NCBI GenBank assembly: GCA_015680905.1
Contig: CM027383.1
Location: forward strand, 83,981,001-84,045,000
Source of the DNA: Coptis chinensis
Taxonomy: Eukaryota; Streptophyta; Magnoliopsida; Ranunculales; Ranunculaceae
DNA length: 64,000 nucleotides
Direction: 5' to 3'
Part shown: piece after piece, positions 55,832 to 64,000 of the stretch
Position numbering within the stretch: the stretch's first letter is position 1
Layout of the letters: every line of letters begins with the position of its first letter
Program-made: the position numbers and the translations under genes
The notes under the pieces: model-generated
Told to the model about the DNA's origin: nothing
What the model saw: only the letters and a program-made list of their open reading frames with translations
Database searches by the model: none

Positions 55832-56515
55832 CCTTGTTAGCAATTCAGGATATAACAATAATTCGGTACGGGAATAATTCGAGAATTATTCGGTGATTCA
55901 AAAAAACGGTACGGTCAAAAATTCACAATACGGCAATTATGCAGTGTTTAATTAATACGCGTTTTAAACGTTTAGTTGCAAAAATTCGAAAGTAAAAAAT
56001 TCGTGATATTATATTAGTAAATATTAATAATAGTTGTCATTCTTTACAACATAACAAACATATCTAAACAATTTAGCTACAAAAATATTGAAACCAATTG
56101 AATGGTCCATATAAGTACTTTCATTTATTTGTTCTTGGATTAAAATTAACGTTCAAATTTCAAAATACACACACACCATGACATGACAATTTAAATGTTG
56201 TCCAAAAAGTATAAAAGTAAAGCTTTTAGATTAATTTATCACTAAAAATATAAGAGTGAGGGACTTAAAGTAAAAGTGAAGATATACAGTACATAAAAAA
56301 TAACAAAAACGCAACTGAATTTTTATTTTATTTTAATTTATTTATTTTTTTTAGCAGAATTTTTGAAATTTTTGAAAATTTCGGCAAAATCCGTATTATT
56401 CGTTTCAAGTCAAAAAATCGCGAATTATTGTGAATATTTCAAACATTCGGAAGTATTATACATTTTGCCCTTCAAAAATTCGATTCACGAATTATTCGGC
56501 GAATTGCTAACAAAG
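55832..56515. mobile_element. hAT-type MITE rich in AATTCG
   Basis: 684 bp. Ends CCTTGTTAGCAATTC and, on the minus strand, CTTTGTTAGCAATTC. Flanking 8-mers TACGAATA (55824-55831) and TACGAACA (56516-56523) differ at one base. 'attcg' / 'cgaat' motifs cluster near both ends. It begins about 40 bp past the MULE. Confidence 0.75.
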
Positions 56516-56523
56516 TACGAACA

Positions 56524-59088
56524 TCTCACACACTACATTGAAAAACATACTTCTGAATGAAAGTAGTCTCATAGAAAGAATGTCAATCACATATGAAGTG
56601 TCGGGTCCTTCGCTTTAGTATCTTCTCACCTATTCTAGACTTTGTACCATACTGTAATAATAAGTCATGGATTGTAAATTGACTTAGGGTTGGTTTACGA
56701 AGTAAAAATAAAAAAGATTCAAAGAGTTTCTAAAGAACACTCAGGGTTTTGTTTTTTTTTTTTTGGAAAATGTCTTCAAATTCGGTATTGTAGGGAAAAT
56801 TCTTTCTTTGTATTAGCTTCTCCATCAATTCTATTCAATTTTTTTTTGTTTTTTTTAGCTCAGTGGTATATCTATAAATGATACTGGATATATTCAGAAC
56901 TGGAACGAAAAACTTGTTCTGCAACAGAGACAACAGACGAATCACAAACTGCACAAGCATCATCTGTGCATTAAAAAAAAACTAATCTATGAAATGAGTC
57001 TCGAGAGGTATTCAAAACATCATAAAAAAAGAAAGATAGATAGCACTAGAGAAGATACCAGGTAATCTCCCCATCAAGGAATCAAGAAAAGCAAGCCCCT
57101 CTCCATGTTTATACAAAATGCAGTCAAAGCAATATAATTTTCCCTGTAGAAGAAGGTAGTCTCATTATGCATATGGTATTGTATGGTGTACATTAATCAA
57201 TCAAGAAAGCATACAGCCTTCACCCAGTACATACCTTACTTTGCCAGATGCATGCATAATGTCATTTTAAATGCAGGTAAACAAGTTCATACTGTAGTAT
57301 GTAATTTTACGTGATGTCACCTTGGCGTTTTCTTTGTGCAGTCTTAATCGTGGCCTGATGAAGTGACTCTGATCTTATTACCGTTTGGTCTCAATCCCTA
57401 AGAGCTCCCAAAAAGAGAGGCTGTTATGACCTGATGAGATAAAATGGAACCATCTTCATCAGGTCAGCACAACTAAGGCCGTCCCAGAAGTATCATGATA
57501 TCAGGGGTTTATATTTCGACTGCTAAATGAAGCAGATTCAAAAATTGGCTAGAAGACGAGCTTGGAAAGATCTAATGCTACTGTGTCAATGACTTAACCA
57601 GAAATCTGCAATACAATCATTCTCTTCATCTCCTTCAATTGCTTCTGCAAGTAAATGGCACATATCTTGCAGGAAAGGGATCACCAGCTTGTGTTTTTTA
57701 AGAGTTAAGTCTTGTACATCGCAAGCAGTTGAGAATATCTAACTAGTCCGACATAAAAGCAGAGAACCAGATAGTAGAATGATTATGGGACGTGAGCATT
57801 AGTATATAAATAATAATAATTGCATCAAAGTATATCAAAGACAATCAACTCACTTGACACTTCCATCCTGATTACATGTACTTCAATCTGCACTATAATT
57901 CTAACAGAGCCACCAAGAAGTGCAGAGAATTCAATAAGCACAACAAATTTAAAACCATCCCCCTCACCATTTGCACGACATATTTGCCTTCATACAATCA
58001 TACATTCAGGATTCTAAAAGAACCAATTGACTGAAGGATGCTAGCCATTTCCTGTTTTTATTATGCATTCAACAACATCCTCCTCACTATCCATTGAAAA
58101 AACTGTTTCAGGTCCATTTTCTATGAATATTTAACTTTAAACATAGTTATAGAGATTGTAATTATTTAATGTCCTAGATAAAATATTAAACATGGTTATA
58201 AATTTGTTTACGTGCCAAGATAAAATATGTCCCTAGACTCTCCCCCCATTATTTAATTGGCATGTTTCTCATAAATGTTCTTGCCACATCGAGTGCTCAA
58301 ATGAAACAACTACCAGTAAAGCAGGCTACAATATGTGAGCATCATCAACGTATCCCCCAAGGACCATACACACAAACCAGTGAACCACAACACTCAAATA
58401 GAAAACAATGAAAAAACAAGATTGAAAAACATACCACACCACTGTAAACCAAACATGTGTTCTAAAACTCAACAGATCGAAAACTTTGGAACAAAAACTT
58501 GAGATAAAACCAAAAAATTATTCTTAATGAAATATCAAATAGATGAAGGGTATCAAAACAATAGATGTAGTTTAAAACCAAAAAGTATACAAGTATTTTT
58601 TTTAATAAAAACCAAAATTTCATTATTTTAGTTGTGCTTTGATTGGCTGCTTTAGTTGCAAAAACAATAAACTCAAACTTGTGTAACAATAAAACCAGTT
58701 ATTCAGTGAAAACATGTTAGACAAGAACAACAGATTAAGAATATATGTACAAAAAAGAATTAACCCATACGACTACAAGAGCTACAAAGTAAGTAAAATA
58801 CCAAATAATTCACATAAGAACTGAGATCGTCTTCGCCCTAACCAGTTGGACACCTTAAATAAAAACAAGCCAGCATCTTAACAAAACCCTCTCTTCTGTA
58901 AATTTCGGTACTTACCCTCAGCGTATTTTGCTGCAGTAGTGTCACAAAATGTATTTTAAGGTGCCTGGGCCGAGAAGATCTCGAGTCTTTACAAAATTCA
59001 GCAATAGGAAAATACGAACGTATATTCATTGAGCACGAGAAATCTTAATTGTGTCAAACGGATCCTACAATTAATTCAATAATTCTAC
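56524..59088. other. non-coding stretch, nothing recognised
   Basis: AT-rich. No supported ORF, LTR or TIR. The 57300-57600 part has a less AT-rich, UTR-like look but no motif to name it. Confidence 0.4.
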
Positions 59089-59460
59089 ATTGACATAGAA
59101 AATTTGACACAGTTGACCGACATAGTGACTTGGCACTGCAACATCAATGTTATAATATAAAAAAACCATGACTGCAAAATCAATATTGCACCATAAAAAC
59201 CACTATAACGTCAATGTTGCACAAAGAAATATCACTGCAATATCAATGTTGCACACTATGAAAAATCAATGAAATAGATGGTTTGCTATGAAAAAAAGAT
59301 TAAAATAACAAAATAAGGATGGAAAGATGAAAATGGAAAGAGAATAAGTGTTTTGAGTGAGAGAAAAAAGATTTTTAGCTATTATTGTCACCACTACAAC
59401 ATTGATGTTACAACATGCCACGTCATTGTGTCTTGACTGTGTTATTTTTTCTGTGTCAGT
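59089..59460. mobile_element. MITE with ~70-bp TIRs, superfamily unclear
   Basis: 372 bp. Ends ATTGACATAGAAAA and, on the minus strand, ACTGACACAGAAAA. Similarity continues through 'acacagt', 'ca.a.tga.ttggca' and 'caacatcaatgtt'. Several 'gcaacatcaatgttgca' palindromes lie inside the left half. I could not find a convincing TSD. Confidence 0.65.
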
Positions 59461-60547
59461 TTAGTATTACTCCAATTAATTCGCAACCAATCCAATATGA
59501 ATAATGTGAAGAAATAAAAGTTAATAGAAAAATAGAATCAATTCACAACAAGTCAACAACCCATGATCATACTCAATATTTTTATCTGATTGATGTGTAC
59601 TTGAAACCCTAGGAGCACCTTTGCTTGCTTAACCCTAGTTTCCCTTCTCCCCATGCTCCATCCCGCTCTTTTTTAGTAGTGTTTAAATAGATCTCGGGTT
59701 ACTATAGGTAGCGTAAACTAACCGAACTCCGCTTACTACACGAGCTACTAGGGGTATTGTCGTAACTTTACTAAACACGGGTTTTCTACTAAGTCTTAAC
59801 TAGGGGTAGAAGAGTAAATTATCAATATTATTTTGCAGTTACCACACGACTACTACACGAAACACGAAATTAACCATTATTTCTACACAATTGCGTAGCT
59901 TTTACTCTGCATTGCTTCTAAGCATAAAGTTTTCTATAAATATGTACTAGTTTGTTAACCTGTCCTATGAACGAGTGCCATTATATAGATTTTATTTTTT
60001 ATTTTTTTCTGGTAACTATATAAAAGTTTATTTATTTTAATGATTTGAATACTTTTTTGTAATAATACAAAGTTACATATGCGTACTATATTTATCCAAT
60101 AACTTTATGCCTATAATTTGCAGCCTTTAACATTCTACATCCAAAGTAGCCATTTATCCGAGGGCTCATTAACATACTATGAGTAGCATAATGTCTCATT
60201 CACCGACTTTTCTTTTCTAGTTTGTTTTGATAGTTTTTGTTGTACTTCAATTAATTCTTTAAAGACAACACACGAAGCACAATATCAATATCATCCCACA
60301 TATTGCATTTTATATATACACTAATACACTTGTCTTCTTCTCAATTCTGTTTTGATAATGGATATTTTTTCATTAAATAACTAAAAGTTAGTTCCACATT
60401 AGACTCTGCAGTACAACTTGGAAGATGAAGACCTATATCTGTGCCACTAAAAGCCCAGGCAACAAAAGACCTTGGTACCCAAATGAAACTAAAACTTGCC
60501 GCAAACTCTAGACTAACTTATGAAAGACTTCATGTTTCCTATACGTA
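59461..60547. other. non-coding stretch, nothing recognised
   Basis: Around 59690-59890 there are repeated 'actac' / 'tagg' words of unknown meaning. No gene. Confidence 0.4.
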
Positions 60548-60555
60548 CTTCCAAC

Positions 60556-60995
60556 CAGTGTTTAGAAAACCAGACCGGACTGGTGGTTGAACTGGGGTCC
60601 GATCGGAACCGATAAATTTTCGGTTCGGTTCAGATATAATTTGAGATTTTGGTTGGACCATCGGTTTAAATTTAAACCGTAGTTGAACCGGCGAACAGGT
60701 TCAGCTCTAAACCAGATCACCTTTATTAATAATGTGGAGAGTTGAACCTAGCACCTAAACTAGATAGTCCAAACTCCATACCAACATGCTACTATGTGTT
60801 TTTTGTATAAGAAATTCGTTTTGATATATAATACCAATTAATATTGAATTAAAACATGCATTTTATTATTGTAATTATTAAAAAATTTGCTAAATAAACA
60901 TCAATCAGTCCGACCGAGTCAAACCATAGTTAAACCTGGTTGAACCATTTTAACAAAAAATCGGTTCAATTACCGATTCGGTTTTCAAAACATTA
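60556..60995. mobile_element. hAT-type MITE with CAGTG end
   Basis: 440 bp. Ends CAGTGTTTAGAAAACC and, on the minus strand, TAATGTTTTGAAAACC. Flanking 8-mers CTTCCAAC (60548-60555) and TTTCCAAC (60996-61003) differ at one base. 'ggttcggtt' / 'aaccgg' motifs occur near both ends. A CAG-type start and 8-bp TSD fit hAT. Confidence 0.8.
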
Positions 60996-61003
60996 TTTCC
61001 AAC

Positions 61004-61301
61004 AACAATCCTCAACAAGTAGAACTTCCACTTCTACTGCAATAACTTATGCCTCTTCTGAAGAAATAACTTGAAACCTTCTCTTAACAACTTTGAGGTT
61101 GACTCCTTCATTCTTGGCAATTGCTCCAGCTGTTGCTTTTCCACTGTAGTGATCGATATCTAACTAAAATCATATCATATATCATACAATGCATTCTCTA
61201 CACACTCGTATTCTTATATAACACAGTCAAAGTAAAATAAATAAAGTTTCATTTTAAGTTTAATAGTAAATAATCATATAATTATCTAATGTGTAGGGGA
61301 G
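61004..61301. other. non-coding spacer
   Basis: AT-rich, no feature seen. GTAGGGGAG precedes the LTR start. Confidence 0.4.
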
Positions 61302-61821
61302 TGATATTCTCTATCCAGCACGCGCATAACATGGTGGAAATAACACATCGACCTATGGATCCAGGTCGCATCCATGAGCTAATAAAACGATACAGACAGG
61401 TCGCAGTATCACGCGAACTACGCTAGGAAAGTGACTCAGATACCCCTTCCAGAAGCAATCATGACTAAAGGTGTACTTGCACATATCTTGGCCGTCAGCT
61501 ACTGGTCACGGCCGCAAGCTACTTATACAAACTGACACTCCACATCATTACAACAGACCTATGAGGATAGTTCTCACATGTTACCCTGATCTCCACCCCT
61601 CGTTTGAGATACCCTTTACACGTGGTGGGCAAGGATACACTCTCAAGGTCTATAAATACCTCTCCTATGAACTACGTCAGACCTGATTCTACTCTCCCCC
61701 ACAAAAACCAAGAGTAAGATACGTAGGCAGTTCGCTCTCAAGTCGAACTCGGTCCATCCAAAAACCTATTCCAGTCCCCCATCGACTGTTTGTAAGGGAA
61801 AGCTACAACACACCTTTTACA
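61302..61821 (+). repeat. left LTR of the terminal element
   Basis: About 520 bp, starting TGATATTCTC, with 'ctataaatacctctcc' (TATA-type, about 61650). It ends near ...CTTTTACA before the TTGGGCCGCG leader. The exact ends are uncertain because the right LTR is incomplete. Confidence 0.8.
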
Positions 61822-61903
61822 TTGGGCCGCGTGGTCTCGATTACTTGAGAAACCAAACCACTTCCAAACAAATTAGTAACCAAAACTCTCAAGCCCACGA
61901 AGC

Positions 61904-61984
61904 ATGGCAAGCCTCGAAGCTCAAGTCCAGAGTTTAGTCGGTCACCTAGGCACAATGAACCGGCACATTACCGCCTCCAAATGA
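61904..61984 (+). CDS. short leader ORF of the terminal element
   Basis: A 26-codon ORF 'MASLEAQVQSLVGHLGTMNR' ending at TGA lies about 80 bp inside the left LTR. Its position suits a gag start cut short. It may be a remnant, not a functional peptide. Confidence 0.4.
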   Translation: MASLEAQVQSLVGHLGTMNRHITASK

Positions 61985-62439
61985 AAAAGTCTCCAAGTTA
62001 ACAGTTTTTTGTTCTAATTTCTTTTGGATATTAGTTCAATCTAGTGCAGGTCAATCAAGCTCCGATGCACACTGGGGGTTAGCCACAACCATCTCCGGAC
62101 TAGGGCTCATTGTTGCCATCTAAACAAGTTCAATTCTGTTATTATGATCCATGCATCTCCAAAATTACTATTGTTAGGTCGTACTAACTCTTTGGTGTTA
62201 GCTCGCATTTTGTACAAGTTCTTCAAGCTCCAAACTAGGGGCTAGCCACAGCCATCTCCGAACTGGGGCTAGTAAATGAAGCTCCAAAACTGGGGCTAAC
62301 TATAGTCACGCCAATTCAAGGCTAGCTATTGACGACGATCTCCAAAGCAGGATGCCCACAGATTCACTCGGGTCACAACACCCAGCTAAATATAACGCTC
62401 ACTTGAGCTCGAACGCTACATAGCGTCACCACTTCTCTC

Positions 62440-62560
62440 CCGTTGACGAGACCCCAGAGGTCGTCTCAGCTCCTGTTGGCAAGACCCCAGAGGTCGCCTC
62501 CGCTCTTATTGTCAAGACCCCAGAGGTCGCACCAACTCCTGTTGCCAAGATCTCCATTCC
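62440..62560. repeat. ~39-bp tandem repeat
   Basis: Three to four copies of a unit around 'aagaccccagaggtcgc' with 'tcctgttg' between. It gives the Arg/Ser/Leu-rich ORF at 62443-62730, which I regard as translated repeat. Confidence 0.75.
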
Positions 62561-62709
62561 TTCGGTCGAGAAACAATCACCCGAGACCAGCTCTGCTGAG
62601 GTCGCTTCATCTTCTACAGCAGTTCAGTATGAGGAAACCACTCACAGCTCGGTCTCTACAGAACAAAACACTCTCAGGAGTTCAAACGTGCTCAAACACA
62701 AAACGCTCT

Positions 62710-63245
62710 CTTGAGCTTACAGGTTCATAGCATCTCCGAGTCTCGCTAGTTGAGGTCCTATACTCCTAGCATCAACTCCGCGAGAACGCTCTCAGGAGCA
62801 ACACGCCCCCAGGGGCTACCTACGCTCTAAGCGAGTAGAACGCTCTCAGGAGCTTACAGGCTCATAGCCTCTCCGAGTCTCGCTAGTTGAGGACCTCTAC
62901 TCCTAGGATCAACTCCGCGAGAACGATTCAGAGCAAAGACGCCCCCCGGGCTACCTACGCCTCTCCGAAGTAACGCCTCGGGGAGCTTATAGGCTCATAG
63001 CCTCTCCGAGTCTCGCTAGTTGAGGACCTATACTCCTAGGATCAACTACGCGAGAACGCTCTCAGGAGCATAACGCCCTCAGGGGCTACATACGCTCTCA
63101 GAAGCATAACGCCCTCAGGAGCTTACAGGCTCATAGCCTCTCCGAGTCTCGCTAGTTGAGGACCTATACTCCTAGGATCAACTACGCGGAGAACGCCTCA
63201 GAGCATAACGCCTCGGGGGCTACATATACTCTCGGTGCCGAGCGT
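62710..63245. repeat. ~110-130-bp tandem repeat array
   Basis: Four to five units with 'cttacaggctcatagcctct', 'cgagtctcgctagttgagga' and 'aacgctctcaggagcataac'. Units near 62920-62980 and 63190-63230 lack single bases in the 'ctctcagg' words, like sequencing slips. Confidence 0.85.
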
Positions 63246-63476
63246 AACGCTCTCTTCCAACCAACCGTCCCGCTTTTTCACATCCCGAAAAAATGGGCGC
63301 GCACGTTTTCTCTCGCAAGAATCGCCGGATCCTCGCCACGCGGAACACGCGTCAAACGCTTGCACCCACCACCACATGGTTAACACGAGCCTCCTCACAG
63401 ATCGTTGGAAATTTCCACCTCTAGCATGCTTCACGCCACGACCGATCTCTCTCGCCAGGTCATTTTCACAACCCAT
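63246..63476. other. non-coding 3' part of the terminal element
   Basis: GC-richer than the surroundings. The overlapping ORFs on both strands (63156-63383, 63198-63575, 63235-63501) have no recognised homology. Confidence 0.4.
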
Positions 63477-63498
63477 CGAGAGGGGGTCATATAGGGAG

Positions 63499-64000
63499 TG
63501 ATATTCTCTATCCAAAGACGCCGCGATAACATGGTGGAAATGACACATCGACCTATGGATCCGTGTCGCATCCATGAGCTAATAGAAACGATACGCATAT
63601 CGCGGTATCCGCGCGAACCACGCTAGGAAAGTGACTCAGATACCCCTTCCAGAAGCAATCATGACTAAAGGTGTACTTGCACATATCTTGACCGTCAGCT
63701 ACTGGTCACGGCCGCAAGCTACTTATACAGACTGACACTCCACATCACAGCAGACCTATGAGGACAGTTCTCACATGTTACCCTGATCTCCACCCCTCGT
63801 TTGGGATACCCTTTATACGTGGTGGGCAAGGATACACTCTCAAGGTCTATAAATACCTATCCTATGAACTACGCCAGACCTGATTCTACTCTCCCCCACA
63901 AAAACCAAGAGTAAGATACATAGGCAGTTCACTCTCAAGACGAACTCGGTCCATCCAAAAACCTATTCCAATCCCCCATCGACTGTTTGTAAGGGAAAGC
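63499..64000 (+). repeat. right LTR of the terminal element (incomplete)
   Basis: Matches 61302 onward with small indels, and is cut about 20 bp before its expected end. Confidence 0.9.

Larger units (their letters stand above)
61302..64000 (+). mobile_element. non-autonomous gypsy-like LTR element, cut by window end
   Basis: The left LTR is about 61302-61821 and the right LTR starts at 63499 and runs off the window. The internal part is only about 1.7 kb. A PPT-like run (GAGAGGGGGTCATATAGGGAG) precedes the right LTR and a TTGGGCCGCGTGG leader follows the left. The interior has a short ORF and long tandem repeats but no PR, RT, RNase H or integrase, so it would need helper proteins. The leader before the ORF resembles that of the 1297-4686 element ('CTCAAGCCCACGAA'). 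The right-hand TSD lies outside the window. Confidence 0.85.

Noticed and set aside
62443-63575. Overlapping ORFs on both strands in the terminal element
   Set aside because: They translate tandem repeats or GC-richer spacer in several frames, without recognisable domains.
1-64000. tRNA, rRNA or organellar DNA insertions
   Set aside because: No convincing cloverleaf or A/B box pair, rRNA or organelle gene was recognised by eye; a tRNAscan run could still find one.

Overview
This window is nuclear DNA of a flowering plant, most likely a eudicot. It is AT-rich and has GT-AG introns, LTR retrotransposons of both Ty1/copia and Ty3/gypsy (Tat-like) type, hAT/Harbinger/Mutator/CACTA-type DNA elements, and fragments of plant gene families (CAMTA, WLIM-type LIM protein, CHY/RING zinc finger). 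I found no intact host gene. Almost everything I can support is a transposable element or a gene remnant, and most elements are nested in one another. All matches are from reading by eye; none was searched.

Layout. (1) 1133-5400: a pseudogene of a plant family with a restriction-like-endonuclease-type motif, split by a 3.4 kb non-autonomous minus-strand LTR element with a 5-bp target-site duplication (TSD). (2) 6051-6699: a hAT-type MITE. 6857-10430: an unusually long (3.57 kb) solo LTR with TSD AGGAG. (3) 11288-11740: two exons encoding part of a CAMTA CG-1 DNA-binding domain, then a Harbinger-type MITE. (4) 12979-31815: a copia element with 238-bp LTRs and TSD TTCTT. A rearranged tandem gypsy array (LTR-internal-LTR-internal-LTR, TSD AAAGG) is inserted in its protease/integrase junction. 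(5) 32197-32668: exons of a LIM-domain gene, then about 5.8 kb with no recognisable gene. (6) 38453-44473: an older gypsy element of the same family as the array. It abuts a decayed TTF-zinc-finger/hAT transposase gene on the minus strand (44475-46282). (7) 48998-49428: a CACTA-like element. 49566-49720: a short poly(A) retroposon. (8) 51206-55784: a Mutator-like element with about 137-bp terminal inverted repeats (TIRs) and a 9-bp TSD. It holds a LINE 3' end, a MITE and an inner inverted-repeat unit carrying an intronless CHY/RING zinc-finger pseudogene. (9) 55832-60995: three MITEs in non-coding DNA. (10) 61302-64000: a non-autonomous gypsy-like element cut by the window end.

The most unusual system is the gypsy family seen in (4) and (6). 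Both copies that extend that far keep gag/protease/RT/two RNase H regions and the integrase zinc-binding module, but lose the integrase catalytic core. In its place they carry a spliced, coiled-coil-encoding extra ORF with a conserved intron and an adjoining array of about 86 bp repeats. The whole block is antisense to pol in one copy and sense in the other. Other striking points are a short inversion that places the copia YVDD active-site motif on the wrong strand, a 62-bp perfect palindrome at a LINE 5' junction, and small-indel noise between near-identical copies that may be assembly error.
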